Positions 41,161 through 51,700 of a stretch of DNA of 64,000 nucleotides are shown piece after piece (the stretch's first letter is position 1; each line of letters starts with the position of its first letter). The DNA comes from Gigantopelta aegis. Taxonomy: Eukaryota > Mollusca > Gastropoda > Neomphalida > Peltospiridae. The notes beneath the pieces are model-generated. The model was given only the letters and a program-made list of their open reading frames with translations, was not told the origin of the DNA and made no database searches. Both the position numbers and the translations under genes were made by a program. The stretch spans positions 43,314,004-43,378,003 of the forward strand of contig NC_054706.1 in the NCBI RefSeq assembly GCF_016097555.1. The letters run 5' to 3'.

Positions 41161-42560
41161 ATTGTTCAGTCTCGTCATAAAGTAGGCCTATTTGAACGAC
41201 GTTAAATTACAGGATATGGGGTGAGGGGCTGATTTTAATATTCAACTACAGGGCATAGACATAGACCTATTTAGGACACAAACTGAAACACAATGTTGAT
41301 GGTGAGAGGGGCACATGTCCTTACATCCCCCGTCAAATGACCCCATGCTAATACACATTACACACCTGGATTCACCGGTCTTGTCTTCCAGATTTCAGTT
41401 GCCACCGGCGAATGCGGTAGGTCTACTGTCGCTAAAGAATCGCTGGCGCTGTCAGTGACCATTTTTGACACACTTGTAGAGACAAGAGCAAAGAATTTGC
41501 GCATATCCATGATAACTGCTTAATATAACAAGTGTGACAATTAAAATTAAAGAAATCTTCTGACATATGAGCCAGGATCCAAAATTTAGCAATTGGTACC
41601 ATCTGGGGGACGAATACTCACAGTGATTTTTGTCGTGGCCTACATCCCTAGAGATGGAAAACAGTATGATAGCATTGCAGGACTTACAGCTTTCTGTGTG
41701 TAACCACCAGTTTTGTTACCCTACCCCTATTTCCACTGTAGCTAATATTTTTTATCGAAATGCTTAAAGGCGCTCTGTAACGGATGGTTGACCTAATTAA
41801 TGACCTAACAAAGTATTATCTTAAAATATATACATTTGATTTGTCGCTAAAAGTATTTTATTTAACCATCTACATAACTACCGTAACCCACTAATTACTG
41901 ATATTTTGTAAAAATAATTGAATTATGTCAACGGTCCATAATTCAGGAAAAAATAACGGCTATTTGGAACGAAGAGGTGTGACGTATTATTTTTGTAGTC
42001 ACGTGATGGGCAACCCCCGAATAACTGCAATATCAAAACGATTTGCCATGTTCGTGTAACGAGAACGCTTGACCATCCTATGCGACGTAGGGTAAATCGA
42101 AAGAAAAATAATGAAAATAAGTTATAAAAAGATATATAAATATGTACTGAATGATAATAAGCTTATACATTAATTTATTTTAGCAACAGAAGCATTTATC
42201 GTTTGTTGTTCATTTTTCAGTTTGTCAAATTTATTATTATATAAAATATGCCATAACCCCATGGGTAATTACAAATGGCTTGGAATAGGAATTACTACAT
42301 TTTTAAAGAATACTGTGTACTAGACAGTGTTTGTATACGAAGTGGCTATATATACGACGGCCGTGTATATGGCCTCCACTAACGAGGGCTGCCTATAAAC
42401 ACAGCAAACATGTATATAGGCGGTAAATAAGTATTTGATTGATCCATATTGCCGAACCACTTGGAACAAGAGGAATAAATACTAAGTACAAACAGGGGAA
42501 TGGGGGTTGAATATGAACCTAGCGGACCCTTTTGTGTACGTTTTCCATAGACACCTACTC
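41161..42560. other. intergenic stretch, nothing recognised
   Basis: GGATGGTTGAC near 41783 and GACCATCC near 42071 are weakly inverted, possibly an old MITE. No gene is seen. Confidence 0.35.
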
Positions 42561-42564
42561 AGTG

Positions 42565-42825
42565 TTTCTGCCGGAAAGAATTTTTTGGGTATGGCGCTAT
42601 GAAATTAAATATTTACAATGTGTTTGCTGAATGCAACAGCAGTCGATAGGGGGTATGGGGGCCTCCCCAAAAAATAATATGGGTTAGGTGTAGGGTTAGG
42701 GTTATGAAAATCACACAGTAATAATAAAGAGTCGTTAATTGTGTCAAGGTTAACTTTTAAAAAATTAAATCTGCAATAAAATTTGGGTATGGCGCCATAC
42801 CCATTTTACCCTGCTACCGTATATG
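42565..42825. mobile_element. MITE-like element with TGGGTATGGCGC ends
   Basis: TTTCTGCCGGAAAG then TTTTTTGGGTATGGCGC on the left and GGCGCCATACCCATTTTACC then CTGC on the right are imperfect inverted ends. GGTTAGGTGTAGGGTTAGGG inside is a short coincidental telomere-like word. Confidence 0.5.
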
Positions 42826-42852
42826 AATAGCGTAATATTGCCCCTGCAGTAC

Positions 42853-42922
<70 letters not shown>
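42853..42922. repeat. (ATA)n/(TAT)n microsatellite, self-complementary
   Basis: About 36 bp of ATA followed by about 33 bp of TTA, which can fold on itself. Confidence 0.95.
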
Positions 42923-42923
<1 letters not shown>

Positions 42924-43059
42924 GAATGAATGAATACATATAAATAAATAAAATTATCAGCTTCTGAGATCATCTGAAAAAGAAAATAAATACACACCAA
43001 CTACGGACAGTACACAAACTAACAGCGGGGGCTTGTAACTGGAAAGAAACGTGTTATCT

Positions 43060-44480
43060 GTTCGCTGCTTGAGAATTATACTGTTCTATCGACAAATTGG
43101 GTCAAATGGAGTTATGGGTATCATTGGAAAGCTGACATTATAATCTTGAAGATGAAACCAGTTTCAGTTGCAAACTGTTACTTGTAATAAAGATATTAAC
43201 GGCATTATGTTGTTCTATCTCAAAATAATCACTCGATCCTAATGTTAAACTATTCTATCTTAGCTGACCAGTCATATGTTATCAAATATGACATGTGATA
43301 CCAAAATCCTTTGATGATGGTAAGTTCAGAACCGGTCATTTTAATCTATTGAAATCAGGTACAAATATATCTCCAAGAACAAGTTTATTGTGTGTGTAAC
43401 CAAAATGGAATGTCAAAGTAAACACATGCAAAGTTTTATTACAATGTATTCAGGATAAAAATTGTCATTCGCACCCCTTGGATCCTCTGCTGAAATGTCA
43501 TTGACTTGTTCCCGCGTCATGACGAGTTTATTGTTGTTGTAGGCAAGTGCACTGATTGCAATCCTAGATAGGTTTGTAACAGATTTCCCCAAGATAACAA
43601 AAACATTATTTTGTTGTCCGATTCATGTGTCACGCAAAACAAAAACTCTATCAAGCTCACAGCATTGAAAGAGTTTATCGCCAGATCTAGAGTCCAAATT
43701 ATTCAGCAAAACTTTTGTGAACCAGGGCTCTCTTCAATTCAGGAAGTAGATAATCTCCACAGCAAAATTGAAGGAAACGACATTGAAGGCCAAAGAACAC
43801 ATTGAAACAAGTCGGTAGACAGCCTATGGTCGTCATTCAAATGAAAGCCAACATGTTCTTAGATTATCAGTCTATATCAAAATGCGTAAAGTTTGATGAT
43901 ATACCCTTCACAAAATTTAAAATGATCAGTATTTCATCTCAGAAACCCAAAGTAGCACATTTTAAATTATCATTTGCAGGTGAGGAAGATGAAAGTAATC
44001 TTCGACAAAAAGCAAGAAACCAAAACACTAAGTTCCAACTCCCTACCCCGTCTGTGTTAAAACAGATTTCACAGTTCAGAAAAGACAAAATCATAAATCC
44101 ATGCTTAAATTCATGCCGTTAGATAACATGGCATACATGCAGTCCATCCTACATGTATAGTTACAGACACAATTATAGGTACAGTACTAAACGTGTACAA
44201 AACGTTTGTCCTAATGTTTTGGAAGGACACCGTACAGTGCATACACAGCAGAGCATGGACACCGTGGACATGTTTTTGAAGTTTTTGACGTTTCCAAGCA
44301 ACATCAAATAAACCACTGGCGCAGCTTCGACGCCTAATCCAGACCATTCCAATTCACATGACAGCCAGATTTATGTACATGAACACTACTAAAGTAAACA
44401 ATATATTAAAACAGCATTTGAAAAGATCACATTAAAATTATACAAAAACACTAGCAATAATTATACACTATGTTTCTGCT
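43060..44480 (+). mobile_element. putative DNA transposon remnant with DNC-QNKN-type protein
   Basis: It holds a decayed coding region (43590-44122) and, upstream (43075-43265), several GTTCTATC words and CATTATAATCTTGAAGATGA, which resembles the inverted end CATTATAATCCTAAGACGAC of 36966-38322. Clear ends were not found; limits are approximate. Confidence 0.4.
43590..44122 (+). pseudogene. transposon-type protein remnant (DNCxxQNKN-like)
   Basis: The frame from about 43611 reads LSDSCVTQNKNSIKL, IARSRVQIIQQNF and EVDNLHSKIEG. A shift of frame near 43800 continues with VVIQMKANMFLDYQS, DDIPFTKFKMISIS and FKLSFAGEEDESNLRQKAR to a stop at 44120. The DxC--QNKN motif and the VDxxHSxIE motif recall uncharacterised animal transposon proteins (DUF7869-like; from memory). 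The N-terminal part is absent and the remainder is broken. An unrelated host pseudogene remains possible. Confidence 0.45.
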
Positions 44481-45006
44481 ATGGATGCGTATTCGCGTGC
44501 GTATTTCTGTCATGAATCTACACACAAAAAAACTTTGCAGAGTAATTTCGCATATTCTAAGTTGTATGTTCACGCAAAAATGAAGCTCGGCATATTCGTA
44601 GCGAATTAGAACGAAATACGTTAGCGTATTCGTGGTTTATTGGTATGTTTTAAGTATTCGCGTTCAAATTCAAGTGGGCCTACGTTAAGGACTGAACACA
44701 TAGGGCCGATTTCATATGTCTAGGTTATCAATTGGTTTTGGAAATATATGGTTTAAACCTAGGTTAAACCCTGGGTCATGTTTACTGTGCATTTCAAATG
44801 TCTGGTTTTCAGTAATCCTAGTTTAACACTTGGTTACAATTGTATTGCTTGTTTAAACCTGCCCTTGAGGTGGTTTTTCGCTGGGTTTGCTCAAAGTAAC
44901 TTTTCTTCATAGATAATTTCGGCAGCAAAATCGTGTTTTACGTCAGTATTGCAGAGCCATGAAATGTGAACGTATTTTAGAGATCATTTGAAGCCACTAC
45001 AGAAAC

Positions 45007-45150
45007 AGTGGCGTAGCCGGGGGGGGGGGGGGGGGGGGGGCAATCCCGGCAAAATTAGGGGTGATCAGTGGCGTACTCAATATCATTGTTTACTTGGCTG
45101 CCAGGTGCCCCCCCCCCCCCCCCAGTACAAAATCCTGCCTACGCCATTTT
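45007..45150. mobile_element. MITE with 8-bp TSD and G-run/C-run arms
   Basis: AGTGGCGTAGCC on the left and GCCTACGCCATTTT on the right are inverted; ACAGAAAC flanks it at 44999-45006 and 45151-45158. G run 45019-45040 and C run about 45109-45123 occupy opposite arms. An 8-bp duplication suits hAT-type mobilisation. Confidence 0.7.
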
Positions 45151-46204
45151 ACAGAAACGAATACATGGTGGGGGTAGGGGGGTTCGAACCCCCTCCCCCT
45201 TTAGACAAGATGCCCTTTTGCCTGTTTTTTTTTAGCACGACTGTATAATTAGATCCACCCCTTCACCATGTTCGTGGCGAATGAACAACAAAGCGCCTGA
45301 GATATATAGAGGATAATAAACGAGATACCAGTTATTATCAAAATTATGTTCCGAATCAAATCATTTTTAGTTGTCGCGAGCTTTAGCGAGTGACAAATGA
45401 AAAGTATTTCACTCGGGACATACATTGATAATAACTGGTACTGAGTTTGCTATTCTGTTTATTACCCCAGCTATGTTTTCTCTAAACTCCTTTAATTTAG
45501 ACGCACGTACATGTAGGCTATAGAAACAATGTAAACACTGTTCTGGGTATTTCTATAACTTTGCATTTTAATCACGCTAATAGATAATTTTCAAAAACAA
45601 AAGTTATCGTTATTCTGCTAAAAATATAAATAATGAGTTGTCTTAAAATGACATTTTGTTATAAATTTAATATTAAAACAGTAGTGAACGCAAAATCATT
45701 AAAGTACATGACGTCATTTTGTGTGTCTGCCAAATCGAGATGATGTATTTAGTACCGACAAAGTCATTGGTTTGTAAGCGTCAAAACATCCAGTAATATT
45801 GTACATCACAACACTGCATAATATTTCTCATTGAGAAAATACGGAAAATATTTTCCCTGTTATAAGTGGTCACTGGGGGTAATAAACATAGTTATTTATT
45901 AAATTAGTAAAAATAAACATTTTCTTCATGGTGTATGAACTACACGAAAACAGGAAGTACTAGTAATGAAAGTTGATCGGTTACCACCGGTATCAAAGCA
46001 ACAAACGTCTATCATAGACTGCAGTCTTATAATGACATACTTTCGTGTTTGTCTCGGCTTAATAAAGGGGGAACAAGGCGGTAGGCTACAGGCCCACAGT
46101 TTTGAAAATTTGACCATACGTTATCTCGGTGCTCTCAAGCGTACGCGTCCCATCTTTTGTTTTTTAATATTATGTTAGAATGAAAGGGAAATGCCAGTAA
46201 CAAA

Positions 46205-46310
46205 ACGTTTATTCATATTTGCATTATTACCAACAGCTATGTAGGGTTCTGTAAGCATTTTTGCATTATTACCAACAGCTATGTAGGGTTCTGTAAGCAT
46301 TTGACATGGA
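46205..46310 (+). repeat. short tandem duplication
   Basis: TTTGCATTATTACCAACAGC followed by TATGTAGGGTTCTGTAAGCA occurs twice in a row. Confidence 0.85.
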
Positions 46311-46428
46311 ATATAACTAATATTGTGAGTAAAATAATGGAAATACATGGTGAAACGTTTTCAGGCTAGCTCATTTTCCCAAATATGTCCATCATTTTTG
46401 ACAGAATGTGAAGGTTTGTTCCACATTG

Positions 46429-46442
46429 GGGGGGGGGGGGGG
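46429..46442. repeat. short poly-G run
   Basis: Fourteen G within the 2-kb inverted-repeat element. Confidence 0.9.
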
Positions 46443-46770
46443 CAGGGGAGGAGGTAGCTAATCCTCCATCTCGAACGCGAATACTAATAATATACCGGTA
46501 ACGAGTTTCAACTACTAAGTGATGAAGTGTAAGCTATTCCTCGCTTATGTCCCTTTCCAAATCTGCGGGTAACCCCTGTATAAAGCGTGGTTTTGTAAAC
46601 ACGGGTAAAACACACACATGTGAAATACACCACGAGTGTATGTCTTGGTCAGGTTTTTCAGCGTTTTACGTAAACCAATGTTAAACCTAGGTTTTGATAC
46701 ACAGACATATGAAATCGGCCCGTAGTGTGTAGGCCTCGCGTATATCATCGATTTAAAAAAAAATTAAATT

Positions 46771-46771
46771 G

Positions 46772-46809
<38 letters not shown>

Positions 46810-46846
46810 TTTTTCATTTTTTTTTTTTTTTTTGGGGGGGGGGGTT
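46771..46846. repeat. (TTG)n, poly-T and poly-G runs
   Basis: TTG trinucleotides followed by T and G runs, non-coding. Confidence 0.9.
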
Positions 46847-47001
46847 ATTGTTGTTATTTGTTTTTTTGTGTGTTTTTTTTCATAAAGTGTAATGGAGCAT
46901 AACTGGTCTAATTAATAAAGTAATTACGTAAACAATATACTACGACGGAAAGATAACCAAGGCTTGCATGCATGTTGTTTCCATATCGGCAAAAGATGGA
47001 A

Positions 47002-47238
47002 GGAAGAAAGGAAATGTTTTATTTAACGACGCACTCAACACATTTTATTTACGGTTATATGGCGTCGGACATATGGTTAAGGACCACATAGATATTGAGA
47101 GAGGAAACCCGCTGTCGCCACTTCATGGGCTACTATTTTCGATTAGCAGCAAGGGATCTTTTTATATGCACCATCCCATATACAGGGTAGCACATACCAC
47201 GGGTTTGATATACCAGTCGTGGTGCACTGGCTGGAGAT
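47002..47238 (-). repeat. SINE A, truncated within the middle region
   Basis: Tail and body are intact (GTGCGTCGTTAAATAAAACA on the minus strand) up to CCAGCCAGTGCACCACGACT, where it stops; the tRNA head is missing. Confidence 0.9.
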
Positions 47239-47339
47239 AGGAACATAACAACCACCTGCCTATAATGGATAGATCAGGCATGTCTCGTCATATTCCATTT
47301 GCATAGATCTGTTTTGAACTGTGTATTGGGAAGGAAGGA

Positions 47340-47605
47340 ATGAAGGAAGGGGTGTTTTATTTAACGACGCCCTCATTTTCAATACAACTTATTTTCGTGC
47401 TTATATCCAATTAAGGTTCAAGCACGTTGAGAGAGAAGAGGGTGCAGTGGTCTTACACTTACCCATTGAGTCGTTAAAATTCGCTCTAGGTGGGAGCCGG
47501 TACCGAGCTGTGAACCCAGTACCTACCAGCCTTATGTTCGATGGCTTAACTACGACACCACCGAGGCCGGTCACGACGCCCTCAACACATATTAATTACT
47601 TTCTA
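47340..47605 (-). repeat. SINE A tail fragment, split by SINE D
   Basis: GTTTTATTTAACGACGCCCT on the left and ACGACGCCCTCAACACAT on the right are parts of the same A tail. Only about 40 bp of SINE A remain. Confidence 0.75.
47376..47572 (-). repeat. SINE D inserted in SINE A, 12-bp TSD
   Basis: The minus strand reads CCGGCCTCGGTGGTGTCGTA to GGATATAAGCACGAAAATAA with an internal deletion. ACGACGCCCTCA occurs at 47364-47375 and 47573-47584. Confidence 0.9.
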
Positions 47606-47734
47606 TTGCCGTAGAAAAGTGACCGGGGATAGGGCCTACCATGTTACACCAGCACTACAGACAAAACTATCTGCACTAGCAGAGCTCATTTCAATCAGAC
47701 TGGAAATACCGGGTCGTCTCTATTAAAGTTATGA

Positions 47735-48122
47735 CCGGCCTCCGTGGCGTCGTGGCAGGCCATCGGTCTACAGGCTGGTAGGTACTGGGTTCGGATCCCA
47801 GTCGAGGCATGGGATTTTTTAATCCAGATACCGACTCCAAACCTTGAGTGAGTGCTCCGCAAGGCTCAATGGTAGGTGTAAACCACTTGCACCGACCAGT
47901 CATCCATAACTGATTCAACAAAGGCCATGGTTTGTGCTATCCTGCCTGTGGGAAGCGCAAATAAAAGATCCCTTGCTGCCTGTTGTAAAAAGAGTAGCCT
48001 ATGTGGCGACAGCGGGTTTCCTCTAAAAACAGTGTCAGAATGACCATATGTTTGACATCCAATAGCCGATGATAAGATAAAAAAATCAATGTGCTCTAGT
48101 GGCGTCGTTAAATAAAACACAC
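47735..48122 (+). repeat. SINE C head joined to a B-type tail
   Basis: Head CCGGCCTCCGTGGCGTCGTG and C body, but the last 80 bp are B type (GACATCCAATAGCCGATGAT, GTGCTCTAGTGGCGTCGTTA). The other C copies in the window carry the A tail. Confidence 0.9.
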
Positions 48123-48159
48123 TTTACTTTTTTCACTATTAAAATTATAGTCGCCATTT

Positions 48160-48537
48160 TTGGTTTAAACACTACGACATATTTTGCACTTATTAGAGAT
48201 ATTTTTTATCATTGAAAGCGGACACTTAGATTTTATTATTTAGGTTATCTATTTCCACAAAGCTACAACCGAGTTAAACGAGGGTCTGTGGCGTTAAAAC
48301 GGGAAAATACCATCCAAAAATCGTCTAAAGATCGTTTCCATAACCGAGAAATACGTGCGTTTTTAGAATTATAAAAAAAATGCATTTCGTTGCATTACAA
48401 ACACTAGGATGACTAAAAACACTTTGGATGTATGGAGATGGATAATCTAAACAATAAGATGCAAATAATGTATAATTTCAGTTGTCAAAAAAAAGCTGCT
48501 CTTTGTAGGGGAAAATACATCGTAGTGTTTAAAAACT
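48160..48537. mobile_element. MITE upstream of the ATP synthase f gene
   Basis: TTTAAACACTACGACATATT (about 48163) and AATACATCGTAGTGTTTAAA (about 48513) are inverted ends with few differences. It is about 375 bp, has no ORF, and ends about 110 bp before the ATG of the next gene, so it may overlap the promoter. Confidence 0.6.
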
Positions 48538-48649
48538 AGGATATGTTTCTTTAACCAAACTCTGTGTCCATTTTCACGGGTTCTGCGACTTTAAATTAAG
48601 GGAAATACGATACAAAAGAAAACTCGTTTCTTCCGGTTTGTTATCCAAG

Positions 48650-48728
48650 ATGGTGTTCGGAGGATATCCCCCTGAATTTAATCCAAGAATTCACGGTCCT
48701 TATAATCCAGCCACTTACTATGGGAAGC
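48650..48728 (+). CDS. ATP5MF: ATP synthase subunit f, exon 1
   Basis: Residues 1-26 plus one base; donor GTGAGT after GGGAAGC. CAAG before the ATG suits vertebrate-type start context. Confidence 0.95.
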
Positions 48729-51700
48729 GTGAGTGCTTTGTAATACTAATGAATAAATAGTGACCGAGTTGGAACTTCGTTTAGAATGTCGAAGTGTAAT
48801 TAAATTCAACGTTTTCAGTGAACATGATGAAGGTCGTGTCCTTGGGTCATTTGTGATTCGATAATTCGTCGATTCAACCGATAAAAACAAAAAGTGTATA
48901 TATCATCGATGCCCAAAGTTTGTTAGGGTAATGACAACAAGTGAAAAACGCGAATAAAGAATAAATATATTCTGTTTTGTAATTTCGGTACTTAAATAGA
49001 ATATACCAATCAGTCCATGTGAAAAATTAGTTCATCAAGATCAACTTTGACTGCAAGTGTCAAAGTTAATCTTGTGGATGCATTACGCTATTAGCTGTTT
49101 CCAACTGTTCCGAGCAGTTTTGCTCGAAATGGAATTGCGGTTAAATTAATGACTACCATCACGTTTTCCCACCCTAATCGTGTATTCAGTATTGTGATCT
49201 ATTTCGAGCTCATGGAGACTAAGAAATACTCACTTTGAAATGATCTTCACTTTGAATTAAAGGAAAAATAGTCCGACTGTGTAGGGTTTTTTTTTGCAGA
49301 GTAGATTCTAGCAGACAATTACGCTAGCAGACACAATTTCAGCAGACACGCATGGTGATGTTCTAAACACCGGACTCATACGCCTTTTGATTGTTATCTG
49401 TATTTCCCACACTTTTAAACACACTGTTATGCTAATTATTTGTATGCACTATAAACTTAAGATTAGAATTTCAGAGTTTTAAAGAGTATCTTTATATAAA
49501 AAACACACAAAAACAAAATAACAACCAAGACTAATTTTCATAGTCTTATATTGTTACTAATATCTGTATAATTTATACAACATAACCGTTTTATTAAGCA
49601 CTTTCCAATAGCTGATGATTAATAAATCAGTGTGCTCTAGTAGTGTCGTTAATTTTTTTTACAAACTTTAACTTTGATAGCACCATAACATTCATTACAA
49701 TATAACGTCATCCTATTGGTCCAGACGTAGCAACGGGAGTTTGTTCATTTATCAATGAACATAAAAATTACATCGTCAGGGAATGTCATATCTGATGACG
49801 TCATTTTATATGGGCAAGTTGTCTTATTGATCGTTATTGTTTATGGACCAAAAATAATCTAAATAAAGTATGAAGTTTTAGTGTTATTAATAGCAAGTAT
49901 GATTCAAATTTAATTAAATTTAATTAAAAGTATTGTTTGTTATTTCTTTTACATTCATCTGGGTATTTAAAAAAAAATCATCCGTAAAATTATGTGAGAA
50001 CGGCTTTGCCAATTCACACAATTTGTGGATGAATATTTTTGGTTCACACCCAGATGAATTTAAAAGAAATAACAGCTAGTTGTTAACCATTATGGCATTG
50101 TTTTTCGCTATTAAACCCATTTTTTCACAAATAAAATTGCACTTTACTTACATTTTATTATTTAGAATACACATTTCCATTCACCTTAAGTGCTTTTTGG
50201 TAATCCTGATGTTTGTAAAACCACGAAATGCATTTTTTGTATTTCTTAACAACAGGCGTGCACTCGAGAAAAAACCGTTAAGCAAGCGAGGTCCAATCTA
50301 TTTTTAGAGCAAATCTTCCTGTGTAAACGTCACAGACGTTGGTATACCATGTGACCGTTATCATTTTTTGTTCGGTTTGTTTTCTCGTGCACAGTTCGCG
50401 CAATCAACATCCGATTTGTTGTCGTTTGCTTGTTGTTCATTTGTGAGATTTTTCTTCACAATTCGTGAACATTTTCAGTAACAATAAAGTTCAGACAAGT
50501 AAGTGTCTCAATACAAAACGTTACAAACCCTTAAAACCAATAATTTTGCTAAGTCTTACGATATCTGGAGAGGGGATACAACCAGGACAGAACAGTTGGA
50601 ACATGTCCAGGAGAGGTGAAAAGAACGCACCCCAAGTCTGTGCGCACTCTGTGAAATGTGTCGTGACGTAGGCATTGTTGTGCTTCGAGCGACATCTACC
50701 GGTGACATCAGAATACTAACTTTCAAAATTATTTCAAGCAATTGGGACATGGGGATTCCCATGGTATTTATCGATATAAAAGGTGCTTTTTCACTCCATT
50801 TGATAAAAACGTGATCTAAGTGTGTTACAGGTTTGTAGATTAACCAAATTATAATTTATTTTCGCTGGATGGAACTAGGGTGTGCGGCTTTAATTATATT
50901 TATAATATGATTTAATGGGAAGTTGAATGCAAACCAAAAAACAACACAATATATATTGTTTGATTCATTCAGTTAATTTGCTCATGTCCACCATAGCTCA
51001 TGTAAAGTGCTAATCAGGCAGGCTAAAAACTGTCCACATAGCCAAAAATAATGTTGAAAAATCAACATGCCTAGTACCCTATAGTTTAAGATCTGTAAAT
51101 ATTATGTTGACTAACGGCGATGCCACATGATAGATATGCTGCATACGAAAATAGTTCAGGGCTTCTAGATTATGGTAGCTCCACTCCCATGGCTAGTAAT
51201 ATTCAATGCCATACCTGATGGCTAGTGAATTTTTCTTTGTCAAATGTTCCAGTTAAGTCTTATTTTGTAAATATGAATATCCTGCCCCCACCCCAATCTT
51301 AGTGTTTTTAAGCTCTATCTCCCTCTTTATGTGATTTGTATATAAACAAACTAAAGGAGGGCTAGTGAATGTTTAATAGTGGCTAGTAAATATTTTAAAT
51401 CACAAATCCCATGGCTAGTGGATTTAAAAAAAATTCTAGAAGCCCTGTAGCTGTTGGCTATTCGCCTACACGACACTCATATTTTGTGATGTAGCAATGA
51501 GGTTACACATGGCTATTTTGTATTTTCACAGGGGATATTCCATTTGGCGAAGTGAAATTAGGAGAGCTTGGTTCATGGGTCAGCCGCAGAAAGTTCACTC
51601 CACAGACAACGGTGCAGGTTGTCACCAGATGTAAGCATATATACATGTTTTTCTCCTCATATTTTGTTTTGTTGTACTACTACCATACTTTTTTTTACAC

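Larger units (their letters stand above)
44703..46721. mobile_element. 2-kb element with 19-bp perfect terminal inverted repeats
   Basis: GGGCCGATTTCATATGTCT at 44703-44721 and its exact inverse at 46703-46721 bound the element. Just inside both ends lie repeated CCTAGGTTTAA(A)C and CATTTCA(A/T)ATGTCTGG words in both orientations. No ORF with a known domain is inside. It contains a younger MITE (45007-45150) and a 44-bp duplication near 46220-46305. Confidence 0.7.
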
